64,000 nucleotides of DNA from Geomonas propionica (GTDB lineage Bacteria > Desulfobacterota > Desulfuromonadia > Geobacterales > Geobacteraceae), in assembly GCF_016458235.1 (NCBI RefSeq), contig NZ_JAEMHK010000004.1:248001-312000 (forward strand), in the 5' to 3' direction. Position 1 is the stretch's first letter. Each line of letters opens with the position of its first letter. The notes below the pieces were generated by a model. That model made no database searches and was not told where the DNA came from. It saw nothing but the letters and a program-made list of their open reading frames with translations. The position numbers and the translations under genes were made by a program. Positions 18,026-25,585 of this stretch are shown one piece after another.

Positions 18026-19030
18026 TTACTGGCGCAGCGTGCCCCTGCCGGTGATGGCCGGAGAGGGGGTATCGGTGCCGTGCACCTGGGAATGGCAGTC
18101 CGTGCAGCGGTTGACGAATAGTTGCTTCAGCCCCGGCTGGTTGTCCGTGGCTAGGTGCCCGGTATGGCACTGCAGGCACAGAAACGGCATGGCGGCGTTC
18201 AGCAGGTGGTTGTTCACCGACCCGTGCGGGGTGTGGCAGTTCATGCAGTTCTCGGTGACGTCACCGTGCTCGAAGGCGAAGGGCCCCTGTTTTTCCATGT
18301 GGCACCTGGTGCAGGTTTCCTTGGGGGTATTCCCTTTGAGCAGGCGGTCCTGGGTAGAGCCGTGCACCTCGTGGCAGTCCACGCAGAACATCTTCTTCTC
18401 GCGCAGCGGATGGTGCGAGAACAGGGCATTTTCCGCCTGGACCTCGGGGTGGCAGGTGAAGCACATCTCGGACATCTGCTGCCGGCTCACCTTCTGCTGC
18501 GGCCCCTGGTGCAGCTTGTGGCAGTCCAGGCACCCCACGTCGTGCAGCGCGTGCGGGCTGGCGTTCCAGTGGGAGAGCACCGGGATCGAGGCGGCCGAAT
18601 GGCACTTCAGGCAAAGCAGGGCCTGGGCCTGGGGCGGCAGGTGCATGATGTCCAGGAAGGTCGAGGTGTCGCACTTCTTCTTGAGGCGGGTGTTCTCCTC
18701 GCGGTCGTCGCTTAAATGGGCGATGGCGAGGCTGCCGGGACCGTGGCACGATTCGCAGTTGACCAGCGGCAGGCCGGTCTCCGGCTTGATCTGTTCACCG
18801 TGCACGCTGTGGCTGAAGTCATGGGTGATCTTGTCGTGCGCGTGGCACTTGGAGACGCAGTTGTTGGTGCCGACGTACTCGGCGTCGAGGCGCCCTACGA
18901 TCATCTTCTCGTAGTCGCGGATGGGAAGGATGGGTTTACTCTGCTTGAGATCGGCGCAGGAGACCGACAGAAGGGGGAAAAGCGCCATGAGGATCACGAA
19001 TTTGCCGCGGCGCAGAAGACGTGCTGACAT
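18026..19030 (-). CDS. Decaheme c-type cytochrome lipoprotein (MtrA/DmsE-like)
   Basis: 334-residue multiheme cytochrome. Nine CXXCH sites are visible (CESCH, CLKCH, CLDCH, CFTCH, CVDCH, CTRCH, CMNCH, CLQCH, CTDCH), plus one CVSKCH site with CX3CH spacing near residue 60, for up to ten hemes. The N-terminal FVILMALFPLLSVSCADL ends in a lipobox, so it is predicted to be a lipoprotein. Size and heme number fit the MtrA/DmsE/PioA family that plugs an MtrB-type porin. Its ATG directly follows the ATPase stop and the porin gene comes next, so the two form a porin-cytochrome pair. No outer-surface cytochrome gene is present in the cluster. Confidence 0.9.
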   Translation of the reverse strand: MSARLLRRGKFVILMALFPLLSVSCADLKQSKPILPIRDYEKMIVGRLDAEYVGTNNCVSKCHAHDKITHDFSHSVHGEQIKPETGLPLVNCESCHGPGSLAIAHLSDDREENTRLKKKCDTSTFLDIMHLPPQAQALLCLKCHSAASIPVLSHWNASPHALHDVGCLDCHKLHQGPQQKVSRQQMSEMCFTCHPEVQAENALFSHHPLREKKMFCVDCHEVHGSTQDRLLKGNTPKETCTRCHMEKQGPFAFEHGDVTENCMNCHTPHGSVNNHLLNAAMPFLCLQCHTGHLATDNQPGLKQLFVNRCTDCHSQVHGTDTPSPAITGRGTLRQ

Positions 19031-19861
19031 CTATTCCCCCCTTATCCCCTTGGTCGTCGTGTAGATGAAGCCGCGCACGATGGGATTCTCGCTTTTCTTG
19101 ATCTCGCGCGGCGTGCCGATCTCGACCACCGACCCGCCATGCATCATGGCGATCCGATCCGAGATGTACAGCGCGAAGTTGAGGTCGTGGGTGACGATTA
19201 CCGTGGTGTTCCTGGTGCTCTCCTTGAGCTTCAGGATCGTGTTGGCCAGCTCGTCCGTGGTGACCGGGTCGAGCTCGGCCGTCGGCTCGTCGTACAGGAT
19301 CAGGTCCGGGTTCATCGCGAGCGAGCGGGCGATGGCGACGCGCTTTTTCATGCCGCCGGAGAGCTCCGAGGTGCGCAGCTCCTCCTTGCCCACAAGGCCT
19401 ACCATCTCCAGCTTCTGCTTGATGATCTCGCGGACCTGCAGCTCCTTGCAGACCCTCTTCTCCCTGAGCCAGAGCCCGACGTTCTCCCCGACGGTGAGGG
19501 AGTTGAACAGGGCCGAGGACTGGAACACCATGCTGTAGCGGTAATCGTGCGCCGCGGGCTGGGCACCGGCGCCGAAGATCGGGAGTTCGTCGATGTAGAT
19601 CTCGCCGCTGTCCGGGGTCTCCAGCTTCACGATGTGTTTCAAAAGGACGCTCTTGCCGGTGCCGGACGGACCGATGATGCTGAAGGTCTCTCCCGCCCGA
19701 ATTTCGAGGTTCACGTTCTTCAGTACGTGGTTAGGCCCGAAGGACTTGTTCAACTGCTCGATCCTGATGCCCACGCCCCTGGTATCGTGCAGGTTCACCG
19801 GCTGGCTGTTCTCTGAGTGAAAGAAAGAGCCGGGGAGGCCGTGTTTAAGCTTCTCGAACAT
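19031..19861 (-). CDS. MlaF-like ABC transporter ATP-binding protein
   Basis: 276-residue ABC ATPase. Walker A IGPSGTGKS (~62), Q-loop VFQSSALF, signature SELSGGMKKRVAIAR, Walker B LILYDEPTAELDP and switch VTHDL. The LSGGMKKR signature and PTAELDP are typical of the Mla/Mce lipid-transport ATPases (MlaF, TtgA2, Mkl). The N-terminal ~30 residues (MFEKLKHGLPGSFFHSENS) extend beyond the usual domain. No MlaE permease or MCE protein is adjacent; instead the stop abuts the decaheme cytochrome start. It appears to be the first gene of the conduit transcript. Confidence 0.88.
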   Translation of the reverse strand: MFEKLKHGLPGSFFHSENSQPVNLHDTRGVGIRIEQLNKSFGPNHVLKNVNLEIRAGETFSIIGPSGTGKSVLLKHIVKLETPDSGEIYIDELPIFGAGAQPAAHDYRYSMVFQSSALFNSLTVGENVGLWLREKRVCKELQVREIIKQKLEMVGLVGKEELRTSELSGGMKKRVAIARSLAMNPDLILYDEPTAELDPVTTDELANTILKLKESTRNTTVIVTHDLNFALYISDRIAMMHGGSVVEIGTPREIKKSENPIVRGFIYTTTKGIRGE

Positions 19862-19882
19862 CGGTTTCCTTTTGAGAACGAG

Positions 19883-19906
19883 TTATCGTGCCGGGCACGT
19901 GATAAG
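19883..19906. promoter_or_regulatory. Imperfect palindrome in the leader of the conduit cluster
   Basis: Read on the minus strand, TTATCACGTGCC pairs with GGCACGATAA around one central base and one unpaired A. It lies between the candidate promoter (19958-19987) and the ATPase start, so it could be an operator or an mRNA stem. Confidence 0.35.
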
Positions 19907-19957
19907 ACCGGCTTTGCCAGTAAATTATGCCACCTGCCGTTGCAAAGAAGCGCGCAC

Positions 19958-19987
19958 ATACTACCAGAGTTGTAAGCCCGCTGGCAA
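19958..19987 (-). promoter_or_regulatory. Candidate sigma-70 promoter of the cytochrome-porin cluster
   Basis: On the minus strand: TTGCCA, an 18-base spacer, TAGTAT. The ATPase ATG lies about 97 bases downstream. Confidence 0.45.
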
Positions 19988-20043
19988 GGGGGAATATTTG
20001 AGGACACTTAACGTTTACACAATCTTCGCGAGGGTGGTCACAC

Positions 20044-20478
20044 TCAGAAAAGATAAGGAGAAGGGTTATCGAACTCCCGCCTCACCCTGAAGATGTACAG
20101 GTTCATCAGGACCAGGGCGATGGACGCGAGCAGCGTTGAGGAAAGGAGCTCCCCTTCCGGGACGGGAGAGTCGGCCAAGCGCGCATATTCGGCCGCTGGA
20201 ATAAGGGAGAGGTTGACCCAGGCGTTGCAGATGTCGAGCAGGTTGTAACCGATCAGCAGCCAGACGGTGAGCCGCTGCCGTTTGAGCACCCCAAGCAGCA
20301 GATAAAGCGAGATCAGGCTGTCGGCGAAGACGAAGCGTTGGGCGATTCCCCCTTGGTAAAGGGTCCCCATGAAGGGAAACGGGTTGCCGTAACTGGAGAA
20401 GCAGAGCAGCAGCGAGAAAGAGGTAAGCAGGACCAGGGGCCACAGCGAAGCGGGGCGCCGGCCGTTTTCATCGGCCAT
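20044..20478 (-). CDS. Four-helix integral membrane protein, unknown function
   Basis: 144-residue protein with four likely membrane helices: about 12-30 (LWPLVLLTSFSLLLCFS), 45-65 (FVFADSLISLYLLLGVL), 68-88 (LTVWLLIGYNLLDICNAWV) and 115-135 (TLLASIALVLMNLYIF). The N-terminus is short and basic. No family is recognised with certainty. The start at 20478 has GGGGTG five bases upstream; a GTG at 20499 would add seven residues. It is the last gene of the run 24.0-20.0 kb on the minus strand. Confidence 0.72.
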   Translation of the reverse strand: MADENGRRPASLWPLVLLTSFSLLLCFSSYGNPFPFMGTLYQGGIAQRFVFADSLISLYLLLGVLKRQRLTVWLLIGYNLLDICNAWVNLSLIPAAEYARLADSPVPEGELLSSTLLASIALVLMNLYIFRVRREFDNPSPYLF

Positions 20479-20520
20479 GCGGCACCCCGCTGTTTTCACT
20501 CACGAAACGCAGCAACAATA

Positions 20521-20925
20521 TCAACGTCTCCCCGCCTTGACGTGCTCCTTCAGCATGCAGCGGTCCATGACCACCTCGAGCCCGGCGTCGCGGGCGCGCT
20601 GCGCGGCCTCCTCGTGGACCACCCCTTCCTGCATCCAGACCACCTTGGCCCCCTTGGCGATCGCCTGCTCCACGATCTCCGGCACGAACTCGGAGCGGCG
20701 GAACACGTCAACGATCTCCACAGGCTCCGGTATCTCGGCCAGGGTCGGGTAGCTCTTCTCGCCGAAAACCTCGGCCACGGCCGGGTTGACGGGGATGATG
20801 CGGTAGCCGGCCCGCTTCAGGTAGGCGGCCACCTCGTGGCTGGGTTTGCCGGCGTCGGGGGAGAGTCCCACCACGGCGACGGTGCGGTACTTGGTCAGTA
20901 TCTCTTTGATGTCAGGAACTTGCAT
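20521..20925 (-). CDS. CoA-binding domain protein (YccU-like)
   Basis: 134-residue Rossmann-fold protein of the CoA_binding_2 family. The nucleotide-binding stretch TVAVVGLSPDAGKPSHEVAAYL, IIPVNPAVAEVFGEKSYPTL and WMQEGVVHEEAAQRARDAGL follow the family pattern closely, including the conserved Cys near the C-terminus (MDRCMLKEH). The start MQVPDIKEIL has GGAGG five bases upstream; a start at 20949 is rejected. The biochemical role of these stand-alone domains is not established. Confidence 0.88.
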   Translation of the reverse strand: MQVPDIKEILTKYRTVAVVGLSPDAGKPSHEVAAYLKRAGYRIIPVNPAVAEVFGEKSYPTLAEIPEPVEIVDVFRRSEFVPEIVEQAIAKGAKVVWMQEGVVHEEAAQRARDAGLEVVMDRCMLKEHVKAGRR

Positions 20926-20983
20926 AAGCACCTCCCTCATCCGGTTCAAGTGCCGGCGGCGCGTGACCTGCCGGCTCGTTACA

Positions 20984-21079
20984 TCACCGATTGCGCATGC
21001 CGCTCACGGTGACGAAGAAGAAGATTACCACCATTACACCGGCGATGAAGATCCAATCTGCCGGGCTGAATCCGAACAT
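20984..21079 (-). CDS. 31-residue single-helix membrane miniprotein
   Basis: A short ORF reads MFGFSPADWIFIAGVMVVI followed by FFFVTVSGMRNR and a TGA stop. AGGAGGAGTC precedes the ATG. The sequence is one membrane helix (about residues 8-26) with a positive C-terminal tail (RNR), which suggests the C-terminus is cytoplasmic. It lies eight bases after the stop of the TPR-like gene and upstream of the CoA-binding gene, so it is probably expressed with them. The length and strong ribosome-binding site argue that it is a genuine small protein; function unknown. Confidence 0.65.
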   Translation of the reverse strand: MFGFSPADWIFIAGVMVVIFFFVTVSGMRNR

Positions 21080-21087
21080 GACTCCTC

Positions 21088-22032
21088 CTACTGTTCCAGT
21101 TGCTGCAGTGTGGCCTGGGCCTCTTCAAAATCGGGGTTGATCTTCAGGGCCTGGCGCAGGTAAAAGCGGGCGTCGCCGGCGGCGCCGAGATCCTTGCAGC
21201 AGAGCGCCAAAAGGTACGGGATCTCGGCCATGGGGAACTCCAGGGCGAACCAGGCGTCGGCCATGACGTCGTTCAGGATCGCGGTCGCCTCCTGGTAACC
21301 GCCGTCCTCACGCAGGGCCATGGCCCCCGCGATCGCTTCCAGGTAGTCCACCGCGGGCACCCGGGGCACCTCGCCCCGCTCGATTCTCTCCAGGCGCGCC
21401 TTCAGCTCAGCCTGGGCCTTCGCCTCGACCTGCGGCAGCAGAAGGCTCCAAAGCAAGGCCGCCTTGTCGTACTTGCCTAAAAGGAAAGAAACCTCGGCCA
21501 GGGTGGTGAGGCAACGGGGCTGATCGCCTCCCAGCTCGCGGGCCCGGTCCAGGTAGCCCTCTGCCTTGAACAGCGTGACCGTTGAGAGGTGCAGCGCCGA
21601 GAACCGGCAGGCCTGCTCCAAAAGGGTCGCCCCGATCTCGAGCGGGAAGTGCGCGTTCTCCGGCTCCATCAGGGCGAAGATGCGCAAAAGCTTCACGCGC
21701 CGCTCCAGGTAGGGAACCTCGACGTCCTTTTCACCGAGCATCAGGATGTGGCTGGCGAGCTCGGACACGTAGTGCGGATATCCCTTGAGCATCTCGGCGT
21801 AAAGCTCGCAGCAGCGGCAGCCGGGATCGGTGCGCAGCGCCTGGTAAATGCCGCGCCCGACGGCGTCGTAACCGGGAAGCTGTCCCTCCAGCGCGCGGTA
21901 GTCGTCGTCCAAAAGCGGGATCGGCTCCGGCCCCACGGTAAAGGAGACCTTGCCGTCGAGCCCACTCACCACGGTCCCCGCCGGTGGGCGATAATAAGTA
22001 ACACCATTGATGGGGGTCATATCCCGTTCCAT
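21088..22032 (-). CDS. TPR-like helical repeat protein
   Basis: 314-residue protein rich in alpha-helix. The C-terminal segment (AGDARFYLRQALKINPDFEEAQATLQQLEQ) is a clear TPR-like repeat, and the middle (YLDRARELGGDQPRCLTTLAEVSFLLGKYDKAALLWSLLL) looks like degenerate repeats. The N-terminal ~100 residues contain CRCCELY near residue 80 and are not recognised. The start MERDMTPING has GGAG eight bases ahead. It is flanked by a hypothetical gene and the miniprotein; probably a scaffold or adaptor. Confidence 0.78.
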   Translation of the reverse strand: MERDMTPINGVTYYRPPAGTVVSGLDGKVSFTVGPEPIPLLDDDYRALEGQLPGYDAVGRGIYQALRTDPGCRCCELYAEMLKGYPHYVSELASHILMLGEKDVEVPYLERRVKLLRIFALMEPENAHFPLEIGATLLEQACRFSALHLSTVTLFKAEGYLDRARELGGDQPRCLTTLAEVSFLLGKYDKAALLWSLLLPQVEAKAQAELKARLERIERGEVPRVPAVDYLEAIAGAMALREDGGYQEATAILNDVMADAWFALEFPMAEIPYLLALCCKDLGAAGDARFYLRQALKINPDFEEAQATLQQLEQ

Positions 22033-22052
22033 GCAACACACTCCTTTTTCCG

Positions 22053-22856
22053 CTAGCGCTCCCGTCCCGGGAACGTGTCAACACCGGCGTGCACGCCGAT
22101 GGTCTTGTAGATGCGCACCTCGTCCCAGGGCTCGTCGAGGATGCCGTCGTGGATGGCCCAACTGCGCCCCTGCACGCTTTTTTCCATCCCGGGCCGCCGG
22201 AAAGGGGTGGAGCCGTCCAGCCTCTGGTACAGCACGCCCCCCGGAGCGAAACCGGCGTCGATCTCCTGCATCAGCCTCTTCCCCACCGTGTAGTCGAAGC
22301 CGTACTTCTCGTAGCGGATCGCGTTGTCGTAGGTGAGGGGCTCACCGACGATGAGCGGCATCCCGAGCGCCTCAGTAAAACGCTCCAGAAGGGGCAGAAA
22401 CTCGCCGAACATCCTCAGGCCGCGCCGGGTCTGGTTCGGGAAGAGCCCTGCCTCCATGGCGCGTTCCTCTTCCGCCAGGTTGCGCCCGAGGGTCGCGAAG
22501 AGGTTGTTTTTTCCGTACTCGTCGAGGTCCACGTCGTAACGCGGCGCCATCGGATCCGCTATGGTGCAGAAGGAGAGCTCCATCTGGCAATGATGCGTAT
22601 CGCAAAGCTCCAGGAAGAACACCGGATCACGGTCCTCGGGAGCCCGGCGGGCCACTAGGCGCAGAAAGCGCAGCCCCTCAGGTGCGATCACCTCGACGCT
22701 GCCCCGGTCCCGGATCAGCTCCAGCAGGCGCTCGGGGAGCAGCGACCGGTAGATCGCCTCCTTTTCGGCGGCGGGCAACCGGTTGATGTCATACAGGGAG
22801 AAGAGCTGCCTCCCCCCGCTGTCGGTCAATACCTTATGTTCGGTATCGTTTGCCAT
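22053..22856 (-). CDS. Conserved hypothetical protein
   Basis: 267-residue soluble protein that I cannot assign. It is Arg/Glu/Leu-rich, with ELCDTHHCQMELSFCTIADPM near residue 88, a cluster of His and Cys that could bind metal, and a C-terminal half with DYTVGKRLMQEIDAGFAPGG. Its 5' end overlaps the 3' end of the deacetylase-fold gene by 23 bases and it ends 20 bases before the TPR-like gene, so co-expression is likely. Confidence 0.75.
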   Translation of the reverse strand: MANDTEHKVLTDSGGRQLFSLYDINRLPAAEKEAIYRSLLPERLLELIRDRGSVEVIAPEGLRFLRLVARRAPEDRDPVFFLELCDTHHCQMELSFCTIADPMAPRYDVDLDEYGKNNLFATLGRNLAEEERAMEAGLFPNQTRRGLRMFGEFLPLLERFTEALGMPLIVGEPLTYDNAIRYEKYGFDYTVGKRLMQEIDAGFAPGGVLYQRLDGSTPFRRPGMEKSVQGRSWAIHDGILDEPWDEVRIYKTIGVHAGVDTFPGRER

Positions 22857-23991
22857 AGTCGCCGATCAGGACCGGGAAGATGTGTTCGCGCACGTAGGCG
22901 ATGCTTTTTTCCACCGCGTCGAGCGCCCGGTTGCGGTCGTCCTCCTCGGCCCAGTGCATGGCGTCGAGGAGCATCCGGTGCGGGTAGCCAAGCTGCGAGA
23001 TCAATTCGACGAACCGTGCCGGAAGCCGCGGGGGGAGCTCCCGGTCGTTCATGATGCCCCAGGCGATGGTCCAGGCCCGCGCCACGTTCATCTGGTCGTA
23101 CCCCCCTCCCCCCACCGCGACCCAGGGGATCTCCAGGGCACGCAGCTTCCTCATTATATATGAGTAGGCGTGGGTGGTCACCTCGAGACGGGTAAGGGGG
23201 TCGGTCCTGAAGGTATCGGCCCCGAGTTGGGTGAAAAGGACGTCGGGATCGAAGGCGGCGATCAGGGGGAAGGCCACCTCGTCAAAGGCCTTCATGAACA
23301 AAGCATCGTCGGTGTGGGCCAGGAGGGGGAGGTTCACCGAGTATCCCTGCCCCGCCCCTTCGCCGGTCTCGTTTTCAAAACCGGTCCCCGGAAAGAAATA
23401 CACCCCGCTTTCGTGCAGGGAAATGGTGAGCACCCGATCATCGCCGTAGAAGGCGTTCTGCACGCCGTCGCCGTGGTGGGCGTCCAGGTCCAGGTAGACC
23501 ACCGTCTTCCCCTGCTCCAAGAGGTAGTTTATGGCGACCACGGCGTCGTTCAGGTAGGAGAAGCCGGACGCCCGCCCCGCCTGGGCATGGTGATACCCCC
23601 CGAGCGGATTAAAGGCGGCGGCGAAGCCCTCCTCGGCGACCAGACGGGCCGCCTCCAGCGTGCCGGAGACCCCGAGGCAGGCCCAATCGAAGACGCCGGG
23701 AAAGACGGGGTTCTCTACGTCGCCCAGCCCGTAGCGAAAATCGGCCCTCGGCTCGTCGGCGGCGCTGAACTCCCGCAACCGGTCCAGGTACTCCCCGGAA
23801 TGGGCGCTCAACAGTTGCGGCTCGCTCACCGGACGCGGACGCACCTCGGTCATCGCCGGCAGGCTCAGAAGTCCGTAAGCGTCCATCAGGTCGCGCGCCA
23901 AACGGTAGCGCTGCACCTTGAACGGGTGCTGTTCGCCGTAGCAGTACCCGGACAAGTCGGTACAGGCTATGAGTGCGGTTTTGCGCGGCAA
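22834..23991 (-). CDS. Histone-deacetylase-fold amidohydrolase (AcuC-like)
   Basis: About 385-residue zinc hydrolase of the HDAC/AcuC/acetylpolyamine amidohydrolase superfamily. The catalytic set is present: GGYHHAQAGRASGFSYLNDA (tandem His), VYLDLDAHHGDGVQNAF (Asp and His metal ligands), QLGADTFRTDPLTRLEVT (Asp ligand) and the tyrosine loop GGGGYDQMN. It may deacetylate proteins such as acetyl-CoA synthetase, or small acetylamides. The start is taken as TTG at 23991, with GGAGG eight bases upstream; a TTG at 24021 would add ten residues. It leads a minus-strand run down to 20.0 kb. Confidence 0.88.
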   Translation of the reverse strand: MPRKTALIACTDLSGYCYGEQHPFKVQRYRLARDLMDAYGLLSLPAMTEVRPRPVSEPQLLSAHSGEYLDRLREFSAADEPRADFRYGLGDVENPVFPGVFDWACLGVSGTLEAARLVAEEGFAAAFNPLGGYHHAQAGRASGFSYLNDAVVAINYLLEQGKTVVYLDLDAHHGDGVQNAFYGDDRVLTISLHESGVYFFPGTGFENETGEGAGQGYSVNLPLLAHTDDALFMKAFDEVAFPLIAAFDPDVLFTQLGADTFRTDPLTRLEVTTHAYSYIMRKLRALEIPWVAVGGGGYDQMNVARAWTIAWGIMNDRELPPRLPARFVELISQLGYPHRMLLDAMHWAEEDDRNRALDAVEKSIAYVREHIFPVLIGDYGKRYRT

Positions 23992-24162
23992 CGGGTAAAC
24001 CTCCGGCGAAAGTGTGCACAAATTTACCCGTTGGCCGTTTACAGGTCAACCTTTAAATCCTGCCCACGCCTTAAGCATCGCTGCTTATTTTCCGGGCAAT
24101 TCGGAGCGACCCTCTCATTAGCAAAAAAAGCCCACCTCTGTTATTTCAAGGGTATATCGGCT

Positions 24163-24178
24163 TGGCAGAGTGCTTGCT
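24163..24178 (+). promoter_or_regulatory. Sigma-54 promoter of the ammonium transporter gene
   Basis: TGGCAGAGTGCTTGCT: GG and GC separated by exactly ten bases, matching the -24/-12 consensus. The amt ATG lies 53 bases downstream. Nitrogen-type control is expected for this transporter. Confidence 0.78.
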
Positions 24179-24230
24179 AGGGTGTGGCGTTCTCCAACGA
24201 CGGGGAGCGAGATACCAACGGAGGTAGCAA

Positions 24231-25451
24231 ATGAACGGGATGTCAGCGATGACGACACTTGGCAACAGCAGCGACGTACTTTTCCTGATGCTCGGCGCGG
24301 TCATGGTTTTCGCCATGCACGCCGGATTCGCGTTTCTCGAAGTGGGAACGGTGCGTCAGAAGAACCAGGTGAACGCCTTCGTGAAGATCCTGACCGACTG
24401 GTCCGTCTCGACCGTGGTCTACTTCCTGGTCGGCTTCCCCATCGCCTACGGCATCAGTTTCCTGAAGCCGGTGAAGGAACTCCTGGGGCCGAACCAGGGT
24501 TATGACATCACCCACTACTTCTTCCTGCTCTGCTTCGCGGCCTGCATCCCGGCCATCATCTCCGGCGGCATCGCCGAGCGCGCCAAGTTCTGGCCGCAGG
24601 TGGTGGCGGGCGCCATCTTCGCAGGCCTCACCTATCCCCTGTTCGAATCCCTGATCTGGGGGCAGCACTGCTCCAGCCTGCAGGGGCTTTTCAAGCAGCT
24701 CGGCGGCGCCGAATTCCACGACTACGCAGGTTCCGTGGTGGTGCATTCCATCGGCGGCTGGCTGGCGCTTCCTGCCGTCCTGATCCTCGGACCGCGCATG
24801 GGACGCTACATCAAGGGTAAATCCCACCCGATTCCGGTCAGCAACATCCCCTTCCTGGCCCTGGGCTCCTGGATCCTCGCGGTAGGGTGGTTCGGCTTCA
24901 ACGTCATGAGCGCCGGGCACCTGGAGAAGATCTCCGGCATCGTCGCGGTCAACTCGCTGATGGCCATGGTGGGCGGGGTGCTGGCAGCCCTCGTCGCCGG
25001 CAAGAACGACCCGGGTTTCGTACACAACGGCGCGCTCGCCGGGCTTATCGCCGTCTGCGCCGGCTCCGACATCATGCATCCCGTGTTCGCCTTCGTTACC
25101 GGCGCCATCGCCTCGGTCATTTTCGTGTACGGCTTCCACATCGAGCAGGAGAAACTGAAGATCGACGACGTGCTGGGCGTCTGGCCGCTGCACGGCATCA
25201 TCGGCTCCTGGGGGGGCATCGCCGCGGGTATTTTCGGGCATGAGGCGCTGGGCGGCCTGGGCGGCGTCACTTTCGTTTCGCAGCTCCTTGGTTCGCTCTC
25301 CGCAATCGTCTTCGCCCTGATCAACGGCTTCCTGGTTTACGGCTTACTCGCCAAGACCGTGGGCATCAGGCTGAGCCAGGAGGAGGAATTCGCGGGTGCC
25401 GACCTTTCCATCCACAGTATCGGCGCCTACCCGGAGCAGCATATCCGCTGA
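24231..25451 (+). CDS. amt: Ammonium transporter
   Basis: 406-residue Amt/MEP/Rh-family channel for ammonium with about eleven membrane helices. Typical stretches: FAMHAGFAFLEVGTVRQKN, ERAKFWPQVVAGAIFAGLTYP, the first pore histidine in VVVHSIGGWLALPA (~170) and the second in VWPLHGIIGSWGG (~320), plus GWFGFNVMSAG and GALAGLIAVCAG. There is no GlnK/PII gene next to it, although amt-glnK pairs are usual. A Shine-Dalgarno GGAGGTAGCAA precedes the ATG, a sigma-54 promoter lies upstream and a strong terminator downstream, so it appears to be a single-gene unit. Confidence 0.95.
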   Translation: MNGMSAMTTLGNSSDVLFLMLGAVMVFAMHAGFAFLEVGTVRQKNQVNAFVKILTDWSVSTVVYFLVGFPIAYGISFLKPVKELLGPNQGYDITHYFFLLCFAACIPAIISGGIAERAKFWPQVVAGAIFAGLTYPLFESLIWGQHCSSLQGLFKQLGGAEFHDYAGSVVVHSIGGWLALPAVLILGPRMGRYIKGKSHPIPVSNIPFLALGSWILAVGWFGFNVMSAGHLEKISGIVAVNSLMAMVGGVLAALVAGKNDPGFVHNGALAGLIAVCAGSDIMHPVFAFVTGAIASVIFVYGFHIEQEKLKIDDVLGVWPLHGIIGSWGGIAAGIFGHEALGGLGGVTFVSQLLGSLSAIVFALINGFLVYGLLAKTVGIRLSQEEEFAGADLSIHSIGAYPEQHIR

Positions 25452-25478
25452 TCCGGCACGACCTGTTACCGCACTATG

Positions 25479-25508
25479 GAGGCCCCGAAACCGGGGCCTC
25501 TTTTTTTT
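25479..25508 (+). terminator. Rho-independent terminator after amt
   Basis: Stem GAGGCCCCG / CGGGGCCTC closed by a short AAAC loop, followed by T8. It lies 28 bases past the amt stop. Confidence 0.92.
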
Positions 25509-25585
25509 GTTTTGTATTTTTTTGAGAAGACTGTATTATTTCCGATGTTAATAAATTCTCATTACCCTAAAAGGCGTACCTTATC

